A stretch of DNA of 64,000 nt, from the NCBI RefSeq assembly GCF_014648255.1, contig NZ_BMQT01000002.1, positions 558,001-622,000 of the forward strand, written 5' to 3'. Source of the stretch: Nocardioides albus. GTDB lineage: Bacteria; Actinomycetota; Actinomycetes; Propionibacteriales; Nocardioidaceae. Within the stretch, counting starts at the first letter, position 1; every line of letters begins with the position of its first letter. Both the position numbers and the translations under genes were made by a program. The notes below the pieces were generated by a model. That model did no database searches and had not been told where the DNA came from. It saw only the letters and a list, made by a program, of their open reading frames with translations. Positions 46,296-54,355 of the stretch are shown piece after piece.

Positions 46296-46697
46296 GTGCG
46301 ACACGAGGAGCAGTGGGCCCGGGAACGGTTCGCCGGCGCCCGGGTGGCACGCCTGGCGACGGTCTCAACCGAGGGAGCTCCCCGGATCGTACCGATCGTG
46401 TTCGCGCTGGTGGGGGATGTGATCCTCACGGCGGTCGACCACAAGCCCAAGTCGACCACTCGGCTGCGGCGCCTGGAGGACGTCGCCGCGAACCCGAACG
46501 TGTCACTCCTGGTCGACGCCTATGACGACGACTGGTCGCAGCTGTGGTGGGCCCGGGCCGACGGCGTCGCGCGGGTGCACGCCACCCATGACCTCGCCCC
46601 GCTGGTCGCGAAGTACGCCGACTACCAGGCCCACCCGCCGACCGGCCCGGTGATCGTCATCGAGATCGCCCGCTGGTCCGGATGGTCCGCGACCTGA
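46296..46697 (+). CDS. PPOX-class F420-dependent oxidoreductase (TIGR03668 type)
   Basis: This 133-aa split-barrel flavin/F420-binding protein has ARVARLATVSTEGAPRIVPI at the N-terminus and LTAVDHKPKSTTRLRRLEDV, a layout typical of the actinobacterial TIGR03668 group. Short length and lack of a signal fit a cytoplasmic oxidoreductase; substrate unknown. GTG at 46296 is preferred to GTG 46293 because it lies 6 nt after TAGGCT. Confidence 0.88.
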   Translation: MRHEEQWARERFAGARVARLATVSTEGAPRIVPIVFALVGDVILTAVDHKPKSTTRLRRLEDVAANPNVSLLVDAYDDDWSQLWWARADGVARVHATHDLAPLVAKYADYQAHPPTGPVIVIEIARWSGWSAT

Positions 46698-46708
46698 GGG
46701 AGCTCAGA

Positions 46709-47659
46709 TCAGCGCGGGCGCCGGAACGGCCGTAGGATCTCGCCGCTGGGCGATGAGCCGCGCGACCGCATCGCCGGAGGCAACGGCGGCGGCATCGGTG
46801 GACGCATCGGCGGCGGCATCGGGGCCGCGGTTCCGGCCCAGGGGCTGCGTACGTCCAGGACGGTCGCCCACTGTGAAGCGGTCGGGCGGAGCCCGGGAGG
46901 GCCGGCGGCCTGGTCCATCAGCCGGGTGAGCGGACCGACCAGGATGCCAGCATCGCCGGCGAAGGACAGGTCCGGCCGAAGGCCGGGAGCGGCGTTGCGG
47001 TCGCCGGTCAGCACCCGGGCGATCGCGAGAGCCAGCTTGAACCGGTCGCTGTCGGCTGTCGGCGGCCGCCCGGCGTTGCTGGGGTCCTCCCAACCGCGAG
47101 TGTCGGCGGGCGGCAGGACACCGTCCTCTCCGGCGGGCCGGATCCCGTCGCAGTCGAGCAGCATCACCCGGGGGACCGGTGAGACCGACCAGGCGATGTT
47201 GCGCGGCGAGAGATCGCCGAGGACGAGCCCCTGCCGGTGCAGCGCGTCCATCACCGCGGCCAGCGCCCGCATCAGCAGCACGCGCTCGTAGACTCCCGGC
47301 TGCTGGACGTCGCCCGTGTCCACGAGCAACCCGAGCTCGGCCAGCGCCGTCGTCGGGCCGAAACCGGCCAGGAACGGCTCGTGTACCCGTTGCATCAGGA
47401 AGCCCGCCGTACGCAGCCCGTCGAGGACCACCGTGTGCGGCCAGGCGGCGAAGTGGTCCACTAAGAGCCCTTCGCTCTCGACGAGCCCGCGGATGCGCAC
47501 CAGCTCCGCCAGAGCGCGACCGTCCACGAGGCCCAGCTCTCGGGTGCGGTAGAGCTTCACCACCGTCCCGGGATGGTCGGCCAGCTCGATGATGCGGCCC
47601 TGTGAGCCCTGGGCGATATGGCGTCCCAGACTCAGGTCGCTGAGCTGGATCTCGTTCAC
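46709..47659 (-). CDS. Protein-kinase-like protein with proline-rich tail
   Basis: This 316-aa protein has a kinase-like fold: a glycine-rich AQGSQGRI (16-23), VVKLY with Lys35, the catalytic-loop GDLSPRN (148-154, Asp149) and a metal-binding LLDCDG (~168-172). It is closer to YegI/lipopolysaccharide-kinase-like proteins than to PknB. The C-terminus is proline-rich (PMPPPMRPPMPPPLPP). No transmembrane helix. GTG at 47659 follows GGAGG by 5 nt; the long upstream frame is a shadow. Target unknown. Confidence 0.8.
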   Translation of the reverse strand: MNEIQLSDLSLGRHIAQGSQGRIIELADHPGTVVKLYRTRELGLVDGRALAELVRIRGLVESEGLLVDHFAAWPHTVVLDGLRTAGFLMQRVHEPFLAGFGPTTALAELGLLVDTGDVQQPGVYERVLLMRALAAVMDALHRQGLVLGDLSPRNIAWSVSPVPRVMLLDCDGIRPAGEDGVLPPADTRGWEDPSNAGRPPTADSDRFKLALAIARVLTGDRNAAPGLRPDLSFAGDAGILVGPLTRLMDQAAGPPGLRPTASQWATVLDVRSPWAGTAAPMPPPMRPPMPPPLPPAMRSRGSSPSGEILRPFRRPR

Positions 47660-47815
47660 GGAACCTCCGGGACCAGTCGTAGGGTAGGCAGATCGTACGC
47701 GGCTCCGCGATCCCGTGCCGAGTCGACGGTTCAACTGGCGGCATCTTGCTGATGTCAGGATGGTCTCGGGGCAGACTTGGAGATCCCAGCCCCCGTAGAG
47801 AGAACCGAGGACAGC

Positions 47816-48313
47816 GTGCCGCTCACCCGGATCGGGAAGATGCCCACCCAGCCCATGGGTGGGGTCGAGTACGGCGGCGGACGGCTGGCGTCCGCGCCAG
47901 GGGAGGCCAGCGTGGCCGACGCCATGGTCCGCCGGCCGAAGCTGCTCTCGGCGACGGCGACCAGGAGCGACGTACGCGATCTCTTCAGCGACGACCATGT
48001 GCACGCGGCGCTCGTCGTCGACGGCGAACGCCTGCTGACGGTCATCGAGCCGCACGAGGTCGAGGCCGGCGAGGAGGAAACGGCGAACACCTTGGGCACG
48101 CTGCAGGGCCGCACGATCTCGTCGGACGCCGACCTGTGGGAGACCTGGGTGCGGATGACCGAGACCGGCCGTCGCCGTCTGGTTGTGGTCGATCGGGGCC
48201 GCTGTGTCGGGCTCCTGTGTCTCAAGAGCAGCGGTCGCGGATTCTGCTGCGATGCAGGTATCCAGGCCAGGAACGCCCACCCCTCACATCTGGAGCTGAT
48301 ATGGGACGAGTGA
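47816..48313 (+). CDS. CBS-domain protein
   Basis: This 165-aa protein consists mainly of a CBS pair: VADAMVRRPKLLSATATRSDVRDLF then HVHAALVVDGERLLTVIE, and RRLVVVDRGRCVGLLCLK. CBS modules bind adenosyl ligands and usually regulate a partner. The C-terminal tail has a CC pair. GTG at 47816 is preceded by GAGG; ATG at 47840 is possible. It overlaps the fdhD start by 13 bp, so the two are coupled. Confidence 0.78.
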   Translation: MPLTRIGKMPTQPMGGVEYGGGRLASAPGEASVADAMVRRPKLLSATATRSDVRDLFSDDHVHAALVVDGERLLTVIEPHEVEAGEEETANTLGTLQGRTISSDADLWETWVRMTETGRRRLVVVDRGRCVGLLCLKSSGRGFCCDAGIQARNAHPSHLELIWDE

Positions 48314-49137
48314 CAGTTGGACGACCGGTGCTGCGGGTGCGCGACGGCGTCGTCTCACGCCGACCGGACACGCTGGCCGCCGAGGAGCCGATGGAGATCC
48401 GCGTCAACGGCCGCCCGCTGACGGTCACGATGCGCACTCCCGGTGGCGACTTCGACCTGGCCATCGGCTTCCTGGTCAGCGAGGGCGTCGTCCACTCCGC
48501 GGACGACGTCGCAAGCGTCCGCTACTGCGCCGGTGCCACCGCCGACGGCGGCAACACCTACAACGTGGTCGACGTCGGCTTGGCCGCCCACGTCCCGCCG
48601 CCGGACGCCTCGCTGGAGCGCAGCTTCTACACGACCTCCTCGTGCGGCCTGTGCGGCAAGGCGTCCCTGGAGGCGGTGCGTACGTCCTCGGCCTGGTCGG
48701 TTGCCGCCGACACCCTGCGGGCCACCCCCGAGCTGCTCGCCACGCTACCCGAGCGGCTGCGAGAGGCGCAGCGTGTCTTCGACAGCACCGGCGGCCTGCA
48801 CGCGGCCGGACTCTTCGACGCCGAGGGCAACCTGCTCTGCGCCCGCGAGGACGTCGGCCGGCACAACGCCGTCGACAAGGTCATCGGCCACGCCCTGCGT
48901 GAGGGCTTGGTGCCGCTGCGCAACAGCATGCTGATGGTGAGCGGCCGGGCCTCCTTCGAGCTGGTCCAGAAGGCGGTGATGGCCGGCATCCCGCTGCTCG
49001 CGGCCGTCTCGGCGCCCTCCTCGCTCGCCGTCGACCTCGCCGACGACAACGGCCTGACCCTGGTCGGCTTCCTGCGCGGCTCCTCGATGAACATCTACTC
49101 CGGCACCGACCGCATCGAGGCCGTCCCCGTCGGCTGA
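48301..49137 (+). CDS. fdhD: Formate dehydrogenase accessory sulfurtransferase
   Basis: This 278-aa protein transfers sulfur from a cysteine desulfurase to the molybdenum cofactor of formate dehydrogenase. The catalytic CGLCGK pair is Cys115/Cys118, and VGRHNAVDKVIG and GRASFELVQKA are conserved. ATG at 48301 has a GGAG site and lies inside the end of the CBS gene. No formate dehydrogenase subunit is encoded in this window. Confidence 0.93.
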   Translation: MGRVTVGRPVLRVRDGVVSRRPDTLAAEEPMEIRVNGRPLTVTMRTPGGDFDLAIGFLVSEGVVHSADDVASVRYCAGATADGGNTYNVVDVGLAAHVPPPDASLERSFYTTSSCGLCGKASLEAVRTSSAWSVAADTLRATPELLATLPERLREAQRVFDSTGGLHAAGLFDAEGNLLCAREDVGRHNAVDKVIGHALREGLVPLRNSMLMVSGRASFELVQKAVMAGIPLLAAVSAPSSLAVDLADDNGLTLVGFLRGSSMNIYSGTDRIEAVPVG

Positions 49138-49202
49138 CGGCTCATCGGAACTGAGTATGTGAGCTCAGGCCGAGCCGGTGGTCGGGCGGCCAGACTGATG
49201 CC

Positions 49203-50351
49203 ATGCCCGACACCGACGTCACCAGACCGCAGCCGCTCGTCGCCCTGCTGCGGCATCACCTGCTCGCGCCGGCGATCTCCTGCTTCCTGGGTGTCCTGAG
49301 CCTGGCCACGGTCTTCTGCTTCCACTTCCCCGAGCTGCTGACCACCCGTGAGTTCCGCGCGGTCTACACCGAGGACTTCGCCCGTACGCTGCTCCTGGTC
49401 GGTCTGGCGGCAGCCTTCTTCGCCGGCACGATCGCGGTGCTGCGCGACCAGCACAAGCGGCTGGCCTTCATCGGTGTCGGCACGGCGACCGCCGCGGTGC
49501 TGCTCGGCGGCACCGAGGTGCCGTTCGACGGTTCGGTCGACGACACGTCGTTCTCGCTCGGCCTCGACTGGTTCGTGCTCGCGCTGTTCTTCTCCGCGCT
49601 GGTGTTCATCCCGCTCGAGCATGCCCTCGCCCGCCGCCCGGTGCCGGTCTTCCGGCCCGGCTGGCGTACCGACGCGTGCTACTTCTTCATGAGCCACGTC
49701 CTGGTGCAGTTCATCCTGATCCTGGTCACCACCTCGACCTCGCTGGTCGTCTCGACCGTGAAGGTCCCAGGCGTACAGGAGCGGATCGACGGCCTGCCGT
49801 TCGTGGCGGCGTTCGCGTTGGCCGTCTTCCTCGCCGATCTCGCCCAGGCGGTGCTGCACCGCTGCTACCACCGGATCATGGTGCTGTGGCGCTTCCACGC
49901 GGTGCACCACTCGAGCCCCGAGCTCGACTGGCTGGCTGGCTCCCGGGTTCACTTCGTCGAGACCGTCCTGACTCGCAGCATCGTGCTGCTGCCGCTGCTG
50001 TTCCTCGGCTTCTCGACCTCGGTCGTCAACGCGTACGCGGTGCTGGTCGGCATCCAGGCGGTCGTCGCCCACGCCAACCTCGGCATCCGGTTCGGCTGGC
50101 TCGAGTACCTGATCGTCCTGCCCCGCTACCACCACTGGCACCACGCCCGGCACCTCGACTACTGGGACCGCAACTACGCCATCCACCTGCCGGTGATCGA
50201 CATGCTGATGGGCTCTTTCAAGCTGCCCCGCGACGGCAGCTGGCCCGAGGAGTACGGCGTCCTCAAGCGCGAGACCGTCCCGGTCGGGATCCTCGCTCAG
50301 CACGTCGCTCCGTTCCGCGGCCAGCGGACCTTCGACGAGTACGTCCGCTGA
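49203..50351 (+). CDS. Sterol desaturase / fatty acid hydroxylase superfamily membrane protein
   Basis: This 382-aa integral membrane protein has an N-terminal block of several hydrophobic helices followed by the di-iron hydroxylase domain with histidine clusters HRCYH, HAVHH and HHWHH, then a further HARH. These are the iron ligands of the superfamily. The enzyme should hydroxylate or desaturate a lipid; which one is unknown. The N-terminal extra membrane domain is an addition to the usual ~250-residue core. It ends 9 bp before a convergent lipoprotein gene. Confidence 0.87.
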   Translation: MPDTDVTRPQPLVALLRHHLLAPAISCFLGVLSLATVFCFHFPELLTTREFRAVYTEDFARTLLLVGLAAAFFAGTIAVLRDQHKRLAFIGVGTATAAVLLGGTEVPFDGSVDDTSFSLGLDWFVLALFFSALVFIPLEHALARRPVPVFRPGWRTDACYFFMSHVLVQFILILVTTSTSLVVSTVKVPGVQERIDGLPFVAAFALAVFLADLAQAVLHRCYHRIMVLWRFHAVHHSSPELDWLAGSRVHFVETVLTRSIVLLPLLFLGFSTSVVNAYAVLVGIQAVVAHANLGIRFGWLEYLIVLPRYHHWHHARHLDYWDRNYAIHLPVIDMLMGSFKLPRDGSWPEEYGVLKRETVPVGILAQHVAPFRGQRTFDEYVR

Positions 50352-50360
50352 CCGCGGCGG

Positions 50361-50861
50361 TCAGGAGGGTTCGATCGGCTCGGGCTCTTCGGACATGGAC
50401 GTGGCCCATCCGTCAGGTCCGGTGATGCATTCGCCGCGGATGCTCATGGTGACGACCTCGGGCGTGAGCTTCTCGACCTGCACCGTGAGGAGCAGGTCGT
50501 CCTGCTCGAGCTGTGCCCACGGGGGCTGCGACTTCTGCTTGCTCGTCGTCCAGCCGTCGCTGCTCAACGCTTCGGTGATGGCCGTGACTGTCGCGGCAGG
50601 GGTGGTGCCGGCAGGGGGCGTGACCGTGGCGGAGGCGAGGTACTCGACACCTTGGGTTTCGAGGCCGCACAGGTTCCAGCGGCCTTCTCCTGCCACCTTC
50701 GACGCGTGCTCACCGGCCGTGGTGAGTGCTGAGCCGAAGGTGCGGTGGATCGCTTCGCGTTGAGCCTCTGCGTCTCCGTCGGGGTCCGAGGATTCTCCGG
50801 AGCAACCGAGGAGCATCAACGGCGTGACGGCGAGGAGAGACAAGGCGAGGAGTCGTTTCAT
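50361..50861 (-). CDS. Small lipoprotein of the WXG/hydrolase cassette
   Basis: This 166-aa secreted lipoprotein has signal MKRLLALSLLAVTPLMLLG and lipid-attachment Cys20. The mature part is unknown, with an internal cysteine pair (Cys in NLCGLE and in GECITG). ATG at 50861 is chosen because it gives the signal peptide. It follows the hydrolase gene by 13 bp and may encode an immunity or accessory protein, which is inference. Confidence 0.75.
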   Translation of the reverse strand: MKRLLALSLLAVTPLMLLGCSGESSDPDGDAEAQREAIHRTFGSALTTAGEHASKVAGEGRWNLCGLETQGVEYLASATVTPPAGTTPAATVTAITEALSSDGWTTSKQKSQPPWAQLEQDDLLLTVQVEKLTPEVVTMSIRGECITGPDGWATSMSEEPEPIEPS

Positions 50862-50874
50862 CAATTTCCCAAGG

Positions 50875-52641
50875 TCAGGTGGCATCGGGGCCGGTTTCGG
50901 ATCGTCCGGGCTCGTTCGCGGTGGGGTCACGGTCCCATTCGGGGTCGACGGCTCCGCTGTACCACGGGTCGTACGACTGTTCAGCCTCCTCGACGTCGTC
51001 ACCGTGGCCGTCGACGATCTTGCCGATGTTGTAGAGGGATTCGGTGTCATCGTCAAGGTAGGATCCGTGCGCGTCGCCGAAGTTCGGCAGACTGCTTCGG
51101 TCGACGTCCTCGGCCTCGAAGCGAGTCGCACCGAAGTCTTCGGAAGACGGATCGGTCCCAAGGCCGATGGGGCCCTTGCCGACCCACCCCTCGTCGCCGA
51201 GCATCGCTACGCCGTCTCGGCTGTCGCGTCCGACGTAGACGTGTCCGGAGCCTACGGAGAGCTCGTCCGCGTTCTCGGCCGGCCCGGCTCCGGGGCTACC
51301 GATGAGGACGACGTCATCGGCCGCGAAGTCGTCCTCCGAGGCGGCGTACGCGGTGGTGGTGGAGCCATAGCTGTGGCCGATGGCGGTGAGGTGGGCTTCG
51401 TCCGGGCGCGACGCTCTCAGGCCGTCGAGGGCGTCGGAGAGACGGCGCCCACCGTCCTCGGCACGACCCTCCGTCAGGGTGGCCGGGTCGGTCGGCCCGC
51501 TCGGTGCGTCGTAGCCGAGCCAGAACATCGCGGCGACGCTGGAGCCGTCGCCGTTGTAGCGGGCCGATTCGTACACGTTGGTCATCTTGTCGGTGTAGAA
51601 GTCGGTGTCGGTCATCTCCGACTTGATGCCCGGGGTGAAGACGGCGACGTCGTCGGCGGTGTCCATGTCACCGACGGCGACCGCGACGCGCCCGTCACCG
51701 TCGAAGGCAGTGGGGTCGTAGAGCCAGAGCGTGCCTCCTGGTTTCGCCCCGGTGGTGGGATCGACGTAGCTCTCCGCACGGTGGAGACCGTCGCGGGCAG
51801 CGCGTGCGTTGGCGAGCTGCATCTTCTCGTCAGCCGTCAGCGTCCCGTCGGCTTCCTTGTCTCCCAGCGTCGCCAGATCGTCGTCCAGCAGGATCCTGTT
51901 GGCGTCGTCGCGTGCGCTCGCAGGCAGGCCATCCGCGGATCCGATGGTCTCGGGGTAGGCCGCTGTGACGGCCGCGCGCTCCTCAGCGGAAAGACCGTCC
52001 CACCATGCCTTGACCTCTGCCGGCGTCGACCCGCCCCCAGGTGCGCCGGGCTCGTTCATCGCGTCGGTCGCGTCCTGGGTGGCACCGCCGGTCGCGGAGA
52101 GCGCGCCGTTGAGCCCCTTCGCCGAGGCGAAGGACTGGCGAAGCTGGTCCTCGTTGTCGGTGACGCGGCGGCACCATGAGTCGTGATCGGTGATCAGGTC
52201 GCGGTACCGCGAGGTGAGATCCCGGGCACGGGCCTGTAGGTCGGCGATCGTGGAGGCGCTCGCGTCATCTGCGGCCTCGATGTCGGCGAGCAGACCGGTT
52301 CGGTCCGCGTCCAAGCGCTGTTTGCGGTCGCGAAGGTCGTCCCGGTCTCGCTTCAACGTCTGAAGAGTGTCTGCATAGAAGGTCACTGCGCGCGCGACCC
52401 GGCGCACCGACTGGTGCATGGCTTCGTGCTCGGGCCCGGCACTCCCCGCTGCGTCTCGGTAGGCCTCGTATGCGTAGCCCTTCCACCCCGAGATCAGGCG
52501 CTCGTCGCTCGCCCGTTCACCGAACGTCTCGAACGGTGTCGCGGCCTTGTACAGGCTGGTGGCGAGGGCTTCGGCACCCCCTGGGTCGCCAAGAAGCTCG
52601 GCGATCTGCGGCTCGGAGGCTGGGACGGCGATTGTTGTCAT
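50875..52641 (-). CDS. WXG-like N-terminal domain fused to alpha/beta hydrolase (DUF1023/Abhydrolase_8 type)
   Basis: This 588-aa protein has an N-terminal helical domain with W53-K-G55 (SGWKGYAYEA) and long coiled-coil character to about residue 170, as in type VII secretion substrates. The C-terminal half is an alpha/beta hydrolase with nucleophile-elbow GHSYGS (Ser424) and GSPGAG, matching the DUF1023 (Abhydrolase_8) family. It overlaps the upstream WXG gene by ATGA. A secreted lipase/esterase or toxin role is inferred. Confidence 0.85.
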   Translation of the reverse strand: MTTIAVPASEPQIAELLGDPGGAEALATSLYKAATPFETFGERASDERLISGWKGYAYEAYRDAAGSAGPEHEAMHQSVRRVARAVTFYADTLQTLKRDRDDLRDRKQRLDADRTGLLADIEAADDASASTIADLQARARDLTSRYRDLITDHDSWCRRVTDNEDQLRQSFASAKGLNGALSATGGATQDATDAMNEPGAPGGGSTPAEVKAWWDGLSAEERAAVTAAYPETIGSADGLPASARDDANRILLDDDLATLGDKEADGTLTADEKMQLANARAARDGLHRAESYVDPTTGAKPGGTLWLYDPTAFDGDGRVAVAVGDMDTADDVAVFTPGIKSEMTDTDFYTDKMTNVYESARYNGDGSSVAAMFWLGYDAPSGPTDPATLTEGRAEDGGRRLSDALDGLRASRPDEAHLTAIGHSYGSTTTAYAASEDDFAADDVVLIGSPGAGPAENADELSVGSGHVYVGRDSRDGVAMLGDEGWVGKGPIGLGTDPSSEDFGATRFEAEDVDRSSLPNFGDAHGSYLDDDTESLYNIGKIVDGHGDDVEEAEQSYDPWYSGAVDPEWDRDPTANEPGRSETGPDAT

Positions 52642-52946
52642 CTGGTCGGCCCGAGATGCCCGTCGAGGCGGTCCAGCCAGGACTTCGAAACCTGGTCAGC
52701 ATCGTTGATGTGGTCCGCGGTCGTGCTGATCGCGTCGGCAAAGCCGGATGCGATGTCGGCACTCTCGTGCGCGTAGCCCGACCACGCTTCCATGAACGAA
52801 GAGGCGACGTGCTGCACCGAGGGAGCGAGCCCCGAAACCGAGAGGCCGGCGAGCTCCTTGGACGTCTTCTCCATCTCATCGGCCTGCTCGCCCCAACCGG
52901 TGCTCGCGGAGCGCATCTGGTTGTATTCGATCCCGGTTACGCTCAT
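52638..52946 (-). CDS. WXG100-like small helical protein
   Basis: This 102-aa protein is mostly helical, with the turn motif WSG at 55-57 in place of WxG and hydrophobic heptads on both sides, the layout of ESX/WXG100 proteins. It is expected to form a hairpin and to partner the N-terminal domain of the downstream hydrolase, with which it overlaps (ATGA). Confidence 0.78.
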   Translation of the reverse strand: MSVTGIEYNQMRSASTGWGEQADEMEKTSKELAGLSVSGLAPSVQHVASSFMEAWSGYAHESADIASGFADAISTTADHINDADQVSKSWLDRLDGHLGPTR

Positions 52947-52952
52947 TGCCCA

Positions 52953-53471
52953 TCACCCTCGACCAGAGCCGTGAGCAGAGGGAGCTTCCAAGGCGAGCGA
53001 GCGCAGTCGGAGCACGAGCCTCTGCGTGGCTGGGACCGCCAGCAACAGAACGTCCTGTCGGTCGAGACCACGGCCGATGTGGCCTGCGACCCTGGGCATC
53101 CCTGTCGGCGGCATGGCGACGGTCCAGCCCCGTTCGCGGAGCCATGCCGATGCTGCTGTCAGTCGCCCGCGCGCGTTTCCCTCTTCGATCTCGTCCAGGG
53201 TCCAGAGCGTCTCGCGTCGAGCGAGGTCCTGGCCCGGGACCGTCACCCAGTTGACTTGCGGGGGCGGTGCTGTTCGCTCACCGAGAAGGTGAGCGGCACT
53301 GCGCTCGGAGAGTGCGTCCGGCCGGACCGTGGCGACCGCAACGGCCGAACGCTCCGGTGGTGTCTCAGGAGGTAGGACGATCAGATCGGCATCTGGATGA
53401 CGTCGCCTGACCGTGGCCCAAAATGGATCCAACCGCTGTTCGTCGTCCCGTACGACCTTGGTGTTACGCAT
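52953..53471 (-). CDS. Hypothetical protein, first gene of the WXG/hydrolase cassette
   Basis: This 172-aa soluble protein is not recognised. It starts MRNTKVVRDDEQRLDPFW and has no signal or membrane helix. GGGGGATGAG lies upstream of the ATG. It is followed after 6 bp by the WXG-like gene, so it belongs to the cassette and could be a secretion chaperone or regulator. Confidence 0.7.
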   Translation of the reverse strand: MRNTKVVRDDEQRLDPFWATVRRRHPDADLIVLPPETPPERSAVAVATVRPDALSERSAAHLLGERTAPPPQVNWVTVPGQDLARRETLWTLDEIEEGNARGRLTAASAWLRERGWTVAMPPTGMPRVAGHIGRGLDRQDVLLLAVPATQRLVLRLRSLALEAPSAHGSGRG

Positions 53472-53658
53472 CTACTCATCCCCCGAAAAGCAAACGGTGC
53501 GTCACGTCGAGTATGTCTGAAAAAGATCGAGATCACCCGCAAGCGTACGAATTCGGGAGGGTGCGTTGCTCGTCTCGTCGGACCTGCGCCGAGCCTGGCC
53601 GGGCCTCGACGGGCATGCCGCGTGAAGCCTGCTCGCCGCGGTTTGGGAGAGTGTGCCC

Positions 53659-54333
53659 ATGGATGAGCACACCGCGGCTTCGGGAGAGCAGCCTGCCCTG
53701 AAGGCCGTCCTCTGGGACATGGACGGCACCCTCGTCGACACCGAGCCCTACTGGATCGCGGCGGAGCACGCGATCGCGGAGCGCTTCGGCACGACCTGGT
53801 CCGAGGAACAGGCGATGGAGCTGGTCGGCAACGCGCTGATCGAGTCGGCGCGGTTGATCAAGGTGGGGATGGGCCTCCCGCACGAGCCGGAGGAGATCGT
53901 GGAGATGCTCCTCGACGGTGTGGTCGAGCAGGTCGAGCGCGAGGTTCCCTGGCGACCGGGTGCGCGCGAGCTGCTCCTCGACCTGGTCGAGCAGGGCGTG
54001 CCCTGCGCGCTGGTCACGATGTCCTACGCACGATTCGTCGGCCCGATCCTCGAGCAGCTGCCCGAGGGCACCTTCAAGGTGATCGTCACTGGCGACATGG
54101 TTCGCAACGGCAAGCCCCACCCTGAGCCTTACCTCACTGCGGCGGCGGCCCTCGGCGTCGCGGCCGAGGACACCGTCGCGGTGGAGGACTCCAACACCGG
54201 CGCCCGGTCGGCCGAGGCAGCCGGCTGCACCGTGTTGGTCATCGAGAACCACGTCCCGGTGGCCCCCGGCGAGCGGCGGGTCTTCCGCGACACGCTCGAG
54301 GGGATGACGTACGCCGACCTGGCTGCTCTCTGA
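53659..54333 (+). CDS. HAD superfamily phosphatase
   Basis: This 224-aa HAD hydrolase has motif I DMDGTLVDTEPYW with the nucleophilic aspartate, motif II VTMSYARF, and KPHPEPYL and VAVEDSNTGARSA for the later lysine and acidic residues. It resembles beta-phosphoglucomutase/phosphoglycolate-phosphatase-like enzymes. Neighbourhood to a glycolate cluster makes phosphoglycolate a candidate substrate, but it is convergent with that cluster and this is speculation. ATG at 53659 follows GGGAGAG. Confidence 0.9.
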   Translation: MDEHTAASGEQPALKAVLWDMDGTLVDTEPYWIAAEHAIAERFGTTWSEEQAMELVGNALIESARLIKVGMGLPHEPEEIVEMLLDGVVEQVEREVPWRPGARELLLDLVEQGVPCALVTMSYARFVGPILEQLPEGTFKVIVTGDMVRNGKPHPEPYLTAAAALGVAAEDTVAVEDSNTGARSAEAAGCTVLVIENHVPVAPGERRVFRDTLEGMTYADLAAL

Positions 54334-54335
54334 CC

Positions 54336-54350
54336 GGCCGCTCTGCGGCC
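54336..54350. terminator. Short hairpin between convergent genes
   Basis: GGCCGC-TCT-GCGGCC, a 6-bp GC stem in the 22-bp gap between the HAD and permease genes. Weak but well placed. Confidence 0.4.
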
Positions 54351-54355
54351 CCGGC

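Noticed and set aside
46709..48280. A 523-residue frame extending the kinase-like protein
   Set aside because: The N-terminal ~207 residues are antisense to the CBS gene; GTG at 47659 has a strong ribosome binding site.
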